DNA of 64,000 nucleotides from Gnetum montanum (GCA_015680685.1 MNCI01015561.1:158418-222417); one strand, 5' to 3'; counted from the stretch's first letter, positions 10,621 through 22,560 are shown. Notes: generated by a model not told the origin, from the letters alone. Program-made: numbers and translations.

Positions 10621-11860
10621 CTACAAACACTGATAAACTGAGTAAACATTAGTAACCATTATAGCCATAAGACATGACCATCAAAACCATAAAAGAAAGA
10701 AGCAAATACTTGATGTCATATCAAAGCACTTGACACCATATATTTATGAGGGCATACAAATTCATCTAGTTAAAGAGTCATTAGGAAAAAGCTGAGGTAA
10801 TATAAGTATGAGTTTTCAAAATTCATTGACATTTTTCTAAGATAGAAGTAATTGAATAAAACCAAGTCAATATCCTCTTGCAAGAGATGCACTACCTTCT
10901 ATTTAATAGGCATACAAATTTATGCATTTCTAGTGCTTGGATATTTTTGCAATCAAAATAACTAAATATGTAAAATAAAAAATATAAACTCTCTGAAAGG
11001 CTCAACTAAATCTATTCATGTTGAGTGCCAAATTTTGAGACACTAGGAAATCTTGGTAACCATAAAAAAAAGAGTTATTAAAGCTTATACAACTAACTTT
11101 TCATAGGCTCTACATTCTAGAAAGTAAATTCATGATAAATACATCAAATTCAATAAATATCATGTGATAATGACATACAATGCATCCAAAAGTATAGTTA
11201 CAAATGAACCTTCAAAATTCATCAATAGATTGTTGTTAAGGCTACTAACATATGATCTCTTTAAAAGAATTTAGTGTTGATTATTTCTTTTTATAAAAAT
11301 TAGAAGAATGAAGATTTTGATGCTAAAAATAATTTTTATCTTGTTTCCAAATTTTAAACTTAGACAAATAAATGGTTGTAATTGAAAGATCAAGTTTCTC
11401 TAGATCTTCCACTTCCTAAAATGCAATTTTTCTTCTTTTAACATGGAAACAATTTATGTTGCAGATAATATTTATAGTTTACAAGTAAATATTCATGATC
11501 ATTATTTGAGCCTTTTCCAAGTTGTTAAAGAATTTCTGCATCATACTATACCATTCTAGCAATTTAAAAAAAGAAAAAAAAGAAAAAAGAAAAGAAAAAA
11601 CAAAGAAAACCAAATATGATACCCAACATTGACAGTAGTTGGCCCAAAAAATCAAATATTGATCCTCATATACAAAGCATTTAAAAGCATCCAAACCTAT
11701 TTATAAACCATGTAACTCTAAACATTTCTATCGTATATGGATGCTTAAAATTTAGAGTACCTCAAAATTCATTAAAAGCATTATGCTCTTAAAAATCTCA
11801 AGACACTTGAAAACAACTTAAAACTAATTGATTGCTAAAATCATTTGTAGATCAAAATTC
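10621..11860. other. AT-rich decayed region, possibly body of the antisense gene in A
   Basis: No recognisable domain on either strand. By position it should correspond to the antisense gene of element D (49560-53249), but I could not align coding blocks. An A-rich tract sits near 11565-11610. Confidence 0.4.
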
Positions 11861-13650
11861 TTTTTTTTTTTTAGAATAATTCAAGATGTATTAACTCAAG
11901 AAAAAATGTATGTACAATGACATAAAACCCAAGTTGAAGCCCACATACAAAAAAGAACAAAAATCACTACCTTTCTCCTCCTCACCCAACAAACACAAAA
12001 CTAGCAATAGGATCACAATACAACCACATCCCCTCCAAAACCCTAGTAGGAAGTGAAACAACCCAACCACTACCTACCAACTCTAGGTCCTGATTGAGAA
12101 CCCAAGAGTAGCCCACACATGAAAAATTACCCTTTCAAGTCTCTTGCCAAAGTAGCTCTTGTGCCCTTGTCCTCAGTCCCTGATCCCTTCACATGAGATG
12201 CCTTTAATGGTGTCATGTGAACCTCATACGTTGAACCCTAGTTTACATCCCCTTCCGTAATTGGTTTTGTTATCCTTAGTAATACCCTTTGAAATCCTTA
12301 TAATTCACAACTCTCCCATCGCTTTCTATGCACTTCCACCATTTGCAGGTACTCCATACTATGAATTTTAAATAGGTCTCTAACCTATTAGGTATTTTCC
12401 TCCCTTTGGACCAACTCTTGCATCTTCTCCTACCAAGGCTACCATGCCACCCTCTACTCCTTTCTCACCTGCTCTACCACATGCTGACACGCCTCTTCCA
12501 TTCTTTCATGGAAATCCATCAACAGTGTATCACAAGACTGCTACATCCCTATCAAATCCCCATGCCCCTCAATCTATGCATTACTACTAGATGTTGCATC
12601 CCCTCTTGTTGTTCCCCATTACTCTATCATGTGTTGAGGCCCATGCACAATCCTTCAATGTCATCTTTGATAAATCAAGCTAGGCTCCACCCTCAATTGT
12701 GTCGAGATTTCCATCTACCCCAACCTCCGTAGAGCCAATACCACCCTCAAGTGCCACCTAGGTTGCTTCTATTGTAGTGAATCTAGAAAAAATTAAGAAA
12801 CATTAGTCTAGATACCATGCCTCATACATTGTAGAAATGAAAAATGCACTCCCACAAGTTTGTGAGGGGATCTAGATTACACAAAGTACTTATCAATGAA
12901 CACCATCACATTTTGCCACATCCTTGCCAACCTATTCTTACGAATGTGCCTACTATCCATCAATGGAATTGCATCCCAAAAGAACTTAGTAGCATACATC
13001 TAAGTATGGATTGCTGGGCAATAAGCTTCCCTTCCATCGACACATCCAACACCTCCTCTAGCACCATCTCAGCAACCCTAATCCATTTGCCCCTAAATTG
13101 GGTTTCATCCCCAAACAAGTTGTTAAAGAAGTTGTTTGTTAGTAGCCCTAGCTCCTCTTCCATGCACTAGAGCATGTCCACCCATCCCATTCTCTCTATC
13201 ATCTACCATCGCTCTGCATCCCCTGCAAACTCTATGACCGTGACCTACTTCAGCCCACAAATAAATTTTAGCTTGAGCAATAGAAAAAAGGTGTAGGAAA
13301 CCTTTGTTATGAAAAATCAAGTGAGTTCTACTCTTCCATACCAATCATGAAATAGTGATCACTTTGAAATCTCCATTGATCTTAACTAGAGTCCCAATCT
13401 CTACCGCCCTCCAAACCTACTGCATAAACTTCCATTGATAAATAAAGTGCTAAATTATCTCAACTGCCACTAAGCAAAGAAGGTAAATGATGCTTATATT
13501 TATTTGTGATGCTCTTAATAGCATCAACATCAGAAATGATTTATATTGGATAAGCTAGATGAATGCATTGATTTTCTTAGGCAACCTTCCCTTCCATATC
13601 TTGTTCCACTTCATTGCTGACAAGGTGCATACTCTTGACTACCTTTGATA
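11861..13650 (-). mobile_element. LINE fragment (non-LTR retrotransposon), 3' part
   Basis: A run of 12 T at 11861-11872 is the expected poly(A) tail of a minus-strand LINE. Upstream on the minus strand, about 13640-13300, broken frames read MKWNKIWKGRLPKKINAFI, then CLVAVEIIQHFIYQWKFMQ (TAG read as Q) and VWRAVEIGTLVK, then VWKSRTHLIFHNK. This follows the plant LINE C-terminal zinc-binding (zf-RVT) pattern 'IWK..vP.K...F.W', 'C..C...E...H.f..C......W' and 'W..RN...F'. Further frames at 13163-12960 probably belong to the same protein. No target duplication was located and the 5' end is unclear. Confidence 0.6.
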
Positions 13651-14719
13651 GAGGTTTACCTAGTAGTACCTAGGCAAAATTCTTCCTAGTTGCTTTTACC
13701 TCCTTCACTCCTAAGGCACTTCCATGTACATTGTACATATTTTTCTTATTTAGTGACCCAAAGTGAAGTATTGTAGTGACCTTAATTAAAAATGGCTTAT
13801 CTATCATAGATTAAGCTTCTTTAATGCCTACATGAATGTCATTGTAGCTTGAGTTTCCATTCTTTACCCATATTTTAGGTCATCCTAAACCCTCAATATG
13901 TGTTAAAATATCCTTTGTAAATGCAATTTTTATATCTTCATCAATGGAGATATGATTGTCATCATAAAAAGTAATTAACTTGCCATGACCCTAGTACCCA
14001 ACTAGGTAGCAGGCTTCATATGATATGCCCTCCATTTGGCATTCGTAACCAACGATGTAAGATGTATAATGATCAACAATTTCACAATCTAGCTTATTGA
14101 ATCTAGCTACCATATGTTTTTAGCAAGTGCTAATCCAATTGCATTAGGAATTTCCTAATCGAGGGGTCTAGTTGTAAGTTTAATGCTAGCATTCTCAAAA
14201 TTTTCAGGGTGTTCTTGGATTCTACTTTCACATTGACAAAAGTTTTTTAAATATTCTTCCTGAATGATCTAGTACTTGGAGAGCTAGAGTAGAGCATAAT
14301 GGAGCATGCATCAATGATCAGTGGAAAGAATGAAGCAATTATGGTTGAACCATGGTGGTTTCATGAAATTGAATTACATCATTTTATTGACTCATTGCAT
14401 AGACTAACCTCTCCTGCTACTATGCTTACAGATCCCTATTGAGGGACATGCAAACCCTACTGTGTTATTCAATGCCCTAGTGCTATGTGCCTTGAAATGA
14501 TCCTATTACCATCCATTAGCTCCATCTATAATGCTGCTTCCAACATAACCACCACTGACTTTCCATTCCTACTATTGGCCATCTCCACATACCTTTCTCT
14601 TCCAGATTGATAAAATCCTCGATCATTAGCAGCAAATGAAACCTTGTCCCATAATAAAATTGTTGTTGATGGTAGGAGATACTCCATCACTACATGACCA
14701 CACTCTCCTATTGAAGAAA
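13651..14719. other. No recognisable gene
   Basis: Frames are short and full of stops on both strands. It may be the upstream part of the LINE or more of element A. I see nothing I can assign. Confidence 0.4.
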
Positions 14720-14880
14720 AATAAATATGTTTCATCACAAAAAAATCTACTGGCTACTATATTTCTACAAGTTCTAATGTATTTTCAATCCTTGGAACCA
14801 TGTTTCATCAAAAATATGCTGCATCATAGAAAAATACACTAGCCAATGTATTTTCTACTAGTTCCAATGTATTTTCTTCA
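14720..14880 (+). repeat. Short motif cluster of the element A type inside the element
   Basis: Five units related to CCAATGTATTTTCT occur in 160 bases: GCTACTATATTTCT, TCTAATGTATTTTC, GCCAATGTATTTTCT, TCCAATGTATTTTCT, and a weaker one near 14815. The motif also occurs in the A 3' LTR (GCCAATGTATTTTTT near 17745). Position between the antisense exon and the pre-PPT block matches the arrays of B and D. Confidence 0.55.
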
Positions 14881-16470
14881 TGCAACCACATCCCATTGAA
14901 ACCCTCCCTTGCATGTCCCATATGCTACCATTCCCTACTCCTCTCACCTCTATTAAAACCTTCGATGATACCATGCTACATTCAAAATCCTCCTTGGTTG
15001 TTGATCCATGGGGAACCCTCCCACACATCCCTATCATTAGCCTCTACACTCCATCATGGAATACTCTTATACGTACATTGCAAGCTACATGATGGACCAT
15101 GCAACCTTTACCTCACCTACATCCTTTACACTTCTAGCACCACACCACATCACTATCAACCACCATGTCACAACCTTGTGTGCCTCCATCACCTTCACCT
15201 ACTACTCCAACCACACTATGTTGCCACATTGCTAGCATAGCCACTACAACATGCAGTGAACCAGACTATGATAACAATTGCTTAAGACCTATTCATGTAG
15301 TTATTGTTGATCACTATAATCATTTGTACCTCCTTTCATCTAGCCCCTTCCATGTGTTCCTACACCATGCAACTTGATCAACACCACTGTTCTCCTCCCT
15401 CCATCCTATCTTTACCATAAGACAAAGCTAAGCATAATAAATAAATAAATCTATATTAAATTTAATACTATTTTACCTTGCTCCACCTATTTGGCCATGT
15501 TTTAAATATTTTTGACTTGATTTTTACCTTGTTATAATTTTATTTTATCTTTTTTTACTAAGTCTCATCTTGCTTTTGCCTCATAGTGACCTTGCCCACT
15601 AAAATAGGTCCCTACCATTAACCCACTAAGGACTAAACTGGAAAAACATGACCATGCTTGACCATATACTACCCTACCTTGATTTTCTAAGCCTCATTTT
15701 ACTTTGTGTCAACATTGGTCAGCCTTATCTTGCTCTATCATTATAATGTTTGGAGTACTTCATACACTATTTAATAATTTTATTATGCAAATGACTCTTG
15801 ATGTGCTTATGTTAACATGTAGGAAACAAGCTAGGAGGATGAAGAAGCAAATTTGACTAGCCTTAAAGCCCAAATAAGTCCCTCTCATGATGTTGTTAGA
15901 CCATCTTAACCTTAAATATCCAAACCTTAAGCCTTGAAACCACTCTACCATATAGCCTTAATATCCTGAGGTAGCCTGATGACCATTGACCTTGAGACCA
16001 TAAAACAATGATGGTGAGGAGAAAACACATGAAACCAAGTTCCTCTCCAGAACTAAGCCTACTCAATACATCATGAGATACTTACAATGAAACATTAAAT
16101 CCATCACATAGGCCTTGATTGCATCTAACACTTACATGTTTGCCTTAGTGTGGTTGACCTTCTATTCACATGTTTGGACAGATGGCCAATGTTGACAACT
16201 ATTGTAGTCTGCAACAACCAAGCATGCATGATCTCCCTCTCTCTCTATCTTTTTCTGTTTCGCATAATGAATGAATTGCAAGCTTTATAAATTTGATGCA
16301 CATCACATGGCTCTCTTTATGTTGTAACGATAATGACCTATGGTGGCCTGGTTTTCTTGTTATCTCATGTAGGCATATGTAATGTTTTGTAACAACATGT
16401 TTTCTTTGTCTTATTTTCTTGTTCTCTTGGAGTTGTGCTGTAGGATGAAGCCTAAATTTATCATGAAGGT
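14881..16470. other. Non-coding internal part of element A
   Basis: Plus-strand frames here are composition artefacts rich in His, Leu, Pro and Thr. A CCCACTAAGGACTAAACTGG unit at about 15630 recalls the post-protease repeats. No integrase or RT could be found where the family plan would place them. Confidence 0.45.
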
Positions 16471-17194
16471 GCAACTCATCATAGTAGCAAGTTACCATGT
16501 GACCTTAATGCATGAGATTTGATTAGCTTATCCTACTGTACCAAGAGTGATTATTTCACATCACTTCCATTACCCCTCGAGCCACAATCTTGTAGCCTAA
16601 TTATAATCTTTCTTATCCTAAACAACAATGATGATCAATGTTTAACATCATGCATTATTACTATATGACATCTCCTTAATCATACTCCACCATCAAGATT
16701 TTTGGATATAACACATCTCATTAGGCAAGAAAACCAAATTGACTTTAGCCTTGGCAATGAAATCCAATGAAGGTTTTACCTCACAAAAAAAGGAGAAGCA
16801 AATCACTAAGAAAGAAGAGAGGCTAATGAAGATCAAAAGTTAGATGAATGGCTCCAAACAAGAAAAAGGAGGAGCCTAATGACCAAAGAATCCTTTGAGT
16901 AGAGTGGTGGTCCCTCAAAAATGTTACCAAGTGACTAACACTTCAAAGCAGAAAGAATGAAGACTACCCTAATCAGCAAGTATGTCACTACTATATCATA
17001 ACCATGATGTCAACATACTGAATTCATTATTAAATCCTGTAACCACTCCCTTATGATCAAATATAGTCTTTATCCCATATCATCTTACCATAACCTTATT
17101 TCATCATCACAAGTACTCTTTAGCATGGTTTAATAGCTATGGAATCAAGCGTGGAGAGGAAACATCAATGATGGACCTATAATGATGTTCACAT
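16471..17194 (+). repeat. Conserved non-coding block before the PPT, element A
   Basis: Several segments match the minus strand of element D between about 42340 and 41720. Examples are GTTACCATGTGACCTTAATG, CACATCACTTCCATTACCCC (16557 onward; same 20 bases in D), GGAGGAGCCTAATGACCAAAG and CATGATGTCAACAT. Stops occur in every frame of both copies, so it is more likely structural or regulatory than coding. Confidence 0.7.
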
Positions 17195-17245
17195 TTTTAT
17201 ATGTCTCTTAGGTCAATCCTCAAAACATCAACAAAGAGAGGCCAA
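17195..17245 (+). promoter_or_regulatory. Hairpin remnant and polypurine tract of element A
   Basis: ACATCAACAAAG at 17225-17236 is the right arm of a stem that is well formed in B and D. The left arm TTTTATATGT (17195-17204) has decayed. The purine tract AAAGAGAGGCCAA (17233-17245) abuts the LTR start TGAAACACC at 17246. Confidence 0.7.
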
Positions 17246-18400
17246 TGAAACACCATAAAGAATTTCATGTTATAGCATTGTAACCTTCACCATAAAAAAT
17301 TAAGGCAGGATTTCATTGTAAAATATGAGGTTTGCAATTCATAAGATATAATCTCATATATGCTAACTTATTGGGGCTAAAAAATGCCTCATAAGTTATT
17401 CTTTACTCACTTCCCAAGTGAAAAAAGCTATATTAATAATGCATCTTTGATTGGGAAGGTTGAAAATGCCTTGGGGGTTGCTAAATTTTGGTATTTCATG
17501 GTACTTTTATTGGTCATGGCAATTAATATATTGGGAAAAATTGCAGCTAGTGTATTAATTTATCGGCTAATAATTTTTGCATCAAAAACCAACATTCTTT
17601 GTTGGAAGATGCCAAAACCAATGTACTTTTACTGGAAAACATTATGACCAACATACTTCTCATGAAAACCATCATATTTTTCCTATGGCTAGCATATCTT
17701 TGGTGAAGACAACATATCTCCTTGAAACTAGTGCATCTTTTTCAAAGCCAATGTATTTTTTATGGCACTTATTCATCAAACTTACCAAAGACTGAGAAAT
17801 ACTTGAGGTTTGATGGCCTATCATACCTATAATTTGTAGTAATCTATCAACAATCATAGAAGAGTGTTACAACAATGTATCAACACCAAGAAGCCTATTT
17901 AAACAATATTTAATCACATTATAAGGACGTTTTGGAAAATTTAAAATTGACTAAGCATTAAAGACTCTTAGGGCAATAGCATAGCTACAAAATGTCAAGC
18001 AATTATCCATCACTTCTTCAACTAATATAGCAAATTTGAATCAGAGAACTGATAAGGAGTTTTAGAAATTGAAGCTTAGAGGCAAAAGGCTCATGCGATA
18101 AATTATAAGCCAAAATGTTATCAGTTTAACCAAACTTCAAGCATCATTTGAGAAGTTCTTTGTGCACCTAGGAATACACTTGTACTTGAATTCTACTCTA
18201 TTAAAATTTTATCATTTTAATAAAATTTATAGTTCATTTATTTGTGCAAGTTTACTTCATGTCGATTCTTTTGCTTTCTCTTAGGTTAAATCTGCATTTT
18301 TCTATTCAATTTAGTTACATTATTTTAAGCTTTCCAAGTCCTTGAGTGATCAACAAGATCATCTAGGATGCATTGGATCCTCTTTCTTAGAGGTCCTTGG
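17246..18400 (+). repeat. 3' LTR of element A, truncated at its right end
   Basis: It starts TGAAACACCATAAAG like the LTRs of B and D. Landmarks shared with B include GGGGCTAAAAAATGCCTCATAAG near 17373 and a final AAGTCCTTG.GTGATC block near 18340. The last ~100 bases present in B (ending GGTTTTCA) are missing: the sequence stops at GGTCCTTGG and a new LTR start follows. The middle (17540-17770) is full of the A-type motif. TATTTAAA near 17889 and AATAAA near 18216 may be promoter and poly(A) signals. Confidence 0.75.
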
Positions 18401-18618
18401 TGAAACACCACAAAAATTTGCATGTTATGGCCAATCTTCATCATGTAGCTATCACCCCATAAAACCAGAATTATAAATGTGAAGATTGTAACCGACAATG
18501 GGTAATTTCACATACTTTATAGTTTTTAAGCTTTACATTATTTTCAACTTTCCAAGTTTCTAAGTGATCAACAAGATCATCCAAGGTGTCTTGGATCCTC
18601 TTTCTTAGAGGTCCTTAG
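18401..18618 (+). repeat. 218-bp mini-LTR between A and B
   Basis: The unit begins TGAAACACCACAAAAATTTG (an LTR start) and runs about 140 bases to CACATACTTTATAG. It then jumps to LTR-end sequence (TTTCCAAGTTTCTAAGTGATC...GGTCCTTAG) before the next LTR start at 18619. Its junction, GGTCCTT(G/A)G followed by TGAAACACC, is the same as the junction at 18400/18401. Fusion of two LTRs followed by tandem duplication and an internal deletion explains it. Confidence 0.75.
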
Positions 18619-19448
18619 TGAAACACCACAAAAATATGCATGTTATAGCCAATCTTCATCATGTAGCTATCACTCCATAAAACCTAAGGTAAAACTTCAT
18701 TGTAAATGTGAAGATTATAACTCACAGTGGGAAATTTCACATACTTTATACTTTTGGGGCTGAAAAATGCCTCATAAGTGGTCCAAGCCTTATTTCCTCC
18801 AAGTGAAAAAAGTCACCTAGTGTCTATATTTAGGCTTGGGAGGTCAAGAATACCTTTTGGAATGCTAAAAAAAGGTAATTTGATGGGTTTTATGGGTGGT
18901 ATACACTTTTCTAAGCTGAAAACACATGTGGGGGGTAAATCTCACCTTTCCCTAGCTTGGAAGGGTGGGGGTTTTGGAAACATTTCCCCTTTAGCATGGA
19001 GACCACATGCAAAGCTTGCAAACCTTTTTTCCTTAGCATGGAAGTTTCCCCCTAGCATGGAGACTTCACTCACAATGTTGAAAATTGCATCCCCTAGCAT
19101 GAAAGCCACAATAGCCAAATTTCAATACTTCATGCACTTCAATATTCACCAACCACTTCAGCAAGCATGGTGAAGAACTCATCGTGGAAGATTTATCTCC
19201 AACATGGAAAATTTGCCTCGGTTACTATTTATAGTGAATGGCATGGCCATGGGGGAAAGCACTTACTATGTATAGTAATCTCCACCCACCGCCCAACCCA
19301 CCTGCCCCAACACCTACCTCCCCCCCCAGTTAGGCAACCATCTCACCTAAATTTGGCAACCAATTTGCAGCCATTTTACAACCAATTTTAAGGCACTTTA
19401 TAGTAAATTTTCAGCCAATTTTCAGCCCCATTCATGGCCCAAAGAACC

Positions 19449-19455
19449 TATAAAT
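19449..19455 (+). promoter_or_regulatory. TATA box in the B 5' LTR
   Basis: TATAAAT in AACCTATAAATGCCAAC. The 3' LTR keeps it as AACCTATAAAAGCCAAC (33324-33330), marking the likely U3/R start about 25-30 bases downstream. Confidence 0.7.
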
Positions 19456-19948
19456 GCCAACATCAAACACCATTTATAGGTTCAACAATTTTTTTCTTGT
19501 AGTTGGACTTTTGGCACTTGAATACATTGAGCATAAAAGAAATTTTCCAAGCATTAATTCTACACTTAGGGAATTCTTAGGCACTCAAGATCTCTTCTAA
19601 GTTCCCATACTTGCATTCTATTGAACCCTAGCATGAAAGCATTATAGCCTTGAGACTTGTGAACTTTTGATGTCAAAGCTGCATTTCTGGGGTTCCCAAT
19701 CCCCAACATGGAGCAATATGGTAGCCAAATTTCTCACTTTTCTCATCCCCCTTAGTAGTGACCTAACTTGCAAATCTAAGGTTATAGTGGAGGAGGTTGG
19801 ATAACATCAACAGTGGCTTAGCATTTGAATCTTGAAGAAAATCAAATTGGCTTCAATGGGCTTTGAACTCTTGCATAAGTGAACGCTCTTTGTGCTCATC
19901 TAGGCACCATTTGTACACATTTCTCTAACTTATACTTTATTCTTTCTC

Positions 19949-19954
19949 AATAAA
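19949..19954 (+). promoter_or_regulatory. Poly(A) signal in the B 5' LTR
   Basis: AATAAA within TTCTCAATAAAGTTTTA, conserved in the 3' LTR at 33824-33829. It lies about 500 bases after the TATA box, giving a long R region. Confidence 0.6.
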
Positions 19955-20222
19955 GTTTTATGTTTTGGGTTTTGTGTATGAAATATATTTATTACTTATC
20001 TATGCATTATTTTAGATACGCTATTAGTTTTGCATTCCATTTAATTTTATTAACACACTTTGCATTTCCATAAGTCCTTGGTTGATCTGTTGGATTGACT
20101 AGGTTATCCTAAATTCCATTTTTTTAGATGAGACCCTAGGGATTTATGGGTTGAAGAACTACTATACTTAAGATCTTTGACTTTTTCTAGCAATCGAGGT
20201 TTTCAATCGCAATAGCTTTTCT

Positions 20223-20241
20223 TGGTGCTAGAAGGAGGGCC
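20223..20241 (+). other. Primer-binding site of element B
   Basis: TGGTGCTAGAAGGAGGGCC, shared with elements A and C. It lies 17 bases after the LTR end, a wider spacing than the 0-7 bases usual in LTR elements. In C the spacing is 7. Confidence 0.75.
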
Positions 20242-20950
20242 TTTGTCCAAATTCTATGACTAGATCTATTCTTCTCCATTACCAACATTTCCATTTGCAA
20301 TTTTTATTTTTATTTTTTATAGCTAAAGTCTTTGAAAAATAAATGCTAATCTTTCCCCTCTTATGACCAAAACCATAGCATGGAAGTTGCAGCTAGTTGG
20401 GTATTGGCTTTTTACAACATTTGCTATGAATTTTATAGTCCAAAGCTAGCATTGAAGCTTTTCCATCCATTTTTTTTGCTGTCAATTTTCTTTTAGTTTC
20501 TAAAGTGGATGGTGTAGCCCTTTTGGAAATTACCAAACTTCCGAAAGTTAGCTTTCCCCCATTTTCCCAAGCTAAGAGAGTTGGCATCCTGCTAAAACCA
20601 ATTTTTAGTAGGAAAACCAAAACTTTCCACTTTGGTTTTCAATCTTTCCCCTCAACAATGTTGAGTGATAAGGTGTAAGATTTCCATTATCTTATCCTCC
20701 TTTCCTCCTATACCATACATAGCATAGAGGTAGTTGGGAGGCCAACTTGGGTAAGGCTTAAAACCAATGTTTCCAACTTTCCATTCTTGGTAAGGGGGAA
20801 ATCCCTCTTATCCCCCACTTACTAATTATAGTAAGTACCTTATTTTCACCATTTTTGTTTCCTTTAAAATTTTTTGAATTCCATTTGCTAGAATTTACTT
20901 CTATTTCACCATTTATAGCCTATTGTTATTCCATTCCTAGCACTATAGCC
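20242..20950 (+). other. Leader of element B
   Basis: Non-coding. It contains copies of the B-type motif, for example CATAGCATGGAAG near 20375 and GCTAGCATTGAAG near 20445, mirroring the motif-rich leader of element A. Confidence 0.55.
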
Positions 20951-22560
20951 ATGTCTTTCTAATAGTCCACCAAATTGCCCTTCACCCTCATTGGCAAAGA
21001 TCATAGCCAATAAGCTATGAGGATCTTTGTCCCAAAGACCCTACCATCACTGAGTGTAGGTGATTTTGAGGGTCAGAGGGGAGAGTCATGATTTTATAGC
21101 CATAAATGAAAATCATTATAACTTCATTTGTGCTAAAATACAAGAAAACATGCTAATTCCACATATTGAAGAAGAGGCCAAGAGGGAGTTTGAGCTCATA
21201 CATAGGAGTGGGAAGGAGTACATCCCTTCCCTGTATGATCAAATTTTCCTTAACAAAATATATGATAGCATCCTAGCCTAATTGATTATCATAGAAGAGG
21301 AAGGTGACAAGCATAGTTGTAAGGAACAACAGGATGAGAAGGATGAATTTAAGGTAGAATATGAGCCTGAGAACATTTTGAGAGGACTATTCCAACAAAC
21401 ATCCCCCAAGGTCATAGCACCTTCCTCTAATGCTTTTGTTTTCTCCATGGGCATGGTGCCACCATCTTCCACTCCTTCCTATACTACTATGGTGAATCCC
21501 ATACCAATTATAACCATACATCAAACTCAACCAATGCAACAAATAACAAAATATAACACATCAATGTCATTTACAACATAGTCTTGATATATAACATCAT
21601 CGATGATGGTTTTTACCACCACAAATCCATTAACTACTCATGTGGAATCCACCAAGGGACCCTAAGTGACATAGGGATCACACACCTTCTTTATCATGTT
21701 TGTACCTTAAGTATCAACATAAAAATCTTTTTCTTTGTTTGGGCCATAAGATACGACTATGACACAACCCCTTTCTTCCATCTTGCAATCCATAGTGAGG
21801 CCACAAGCCTCACAAAAAATGCCATAGCCATATGTGCAAACAACACAACCAATAGGGCCACCATAAGGTCTGGATCAAGCCTTCTAGATGATCCAAGACG
21901 TCACAGAGGAGTTGAAAAGGCTTAAAGCTTCTACCTCATAAACTATCAAGATTATGGACTTCTACAAGGATGATCCCATAAGTCTTATAATCCCATCCTT
22001 AACACTTACTCCTAGTGTTCCTATTCCCTAATTTAGCAAATATAAGAGAGAAGGTAATCTTAATGCTCATCTTATTATATTTTGATTCGAATGTTTACTC
22101 TTATAGCCATGGCCTCATACCATCATGAGGATTTCTCCTATGTCTTTGACTGGAAAAGAACTTGATTAGTATCATGTATTTCCTAGAGGATCCATATCCT
22201 CTTTAGATGACTTAGTAGCCTAGTTTGTCAATCACTTCAAGTATAACTTGAATCCTGACACCATGGTTAACCAACGCATGAAGGTCAAGCTAGGGCCCTT
22301 AGAACCCATATAGAATCTCATCTAGTGATGGAATGGACTAATGAACGAAATACCAAAGCCTATAGTTGAAGCGCCCTTATTAGCCATATTCAAGGAAGTA
22401 GTGAATGACCTCATCAAGTCAAAACTCTACTACCTTAATCCAAGGTCACTTGGCTAGGCATTTTTTGAAATCAAGAACATAGAAGATGTTGCAAATTTTA
22501 GTCATGATCTATCCTATGTAGCATACAAGAATCAACATGCATAGAGAGACAAATAAAAGA
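20951..22560 (+). pseudogene. Element B gag
   Basis: Open stretches at 21060-21281 (DFIAINENHYNFICAKIQ...REFELIHRSGKEYIP) and 21282-21581 (acidic, then PSYTTMVNPIPII) align with both halves of the interrupted element A gag. The capsid core is recognisable but broken around 22100-22520. There the nucleotide sequence parallels A's 'GSISSLEDL...NYF' (GGATCCATATCCTCTTTAGATGACTTAGTAGCC). The end matches A's 'AYKSQHTRR' (GCATACAAGAATCAACATGC). Many stops; non-functional. Confidence 0.8.

Larger units (their letters stand above)
1..18400 (+). mobile_element. Element A: Tat-like Ty3 LTR retrotransposon, 5' LTR outside the window
   Basis: The interval starts at a primer-binding-site-like sequence and ends in a 3' LTR. 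In order it holds a leader, gag (split by a Copia insertion), a damaged protease, an antisense terminal exon, a LINE fragment, a conserved pre-PPT block, a PPT and a 3' LTR. Gag, protease, LTR and PPT align by eye with element B (18619-34080); the pre-PPT block aligns with element D (minus strand, 40430 to about 53.5 kb). No RT, RNase H or integrase could be found between 10.3 and 16.4 kb, so this copy is pol-less. Family membership is seen in the sequence; the Tat assignment is inferred from D, which carries two RNase H domains. Confidence 0.8.
18619..20205 (+). repeat. 5' LTR of element B
   Basis: 1587 bases from TGAAACACC to GGTTTTCA, the ends forming the short inverted repeat TGAAA/TTTCA. 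The first 160 bases are roughly 90% identical to the 3' LTR by eye. CTAGCATGGAAG-type motifs recur near 18992, 19034, 19053, 19095, 19163, 19631 and 19705. A C-run sits at 19320. Confidence 0.85.

Noticed and set aside
12406-13170. Plus-strand frames rich in His, Leu and Pro
   Set aside because: They lie antisense to the LINE fragment and reflect C-rich composition, not a protein family.
14880-15377. Overlapping plus-strand frames of about 70-114 residues
   Set aside because: Three frames are open at once over a C/A-rich stretch with strong Pro/Thr/His bias and no motif.
16199-16498. 99-residue minus-strand frame
   Set aside because: It partly overlaps the conserved pre-PPT block of A, and D has no corresponding open frame.
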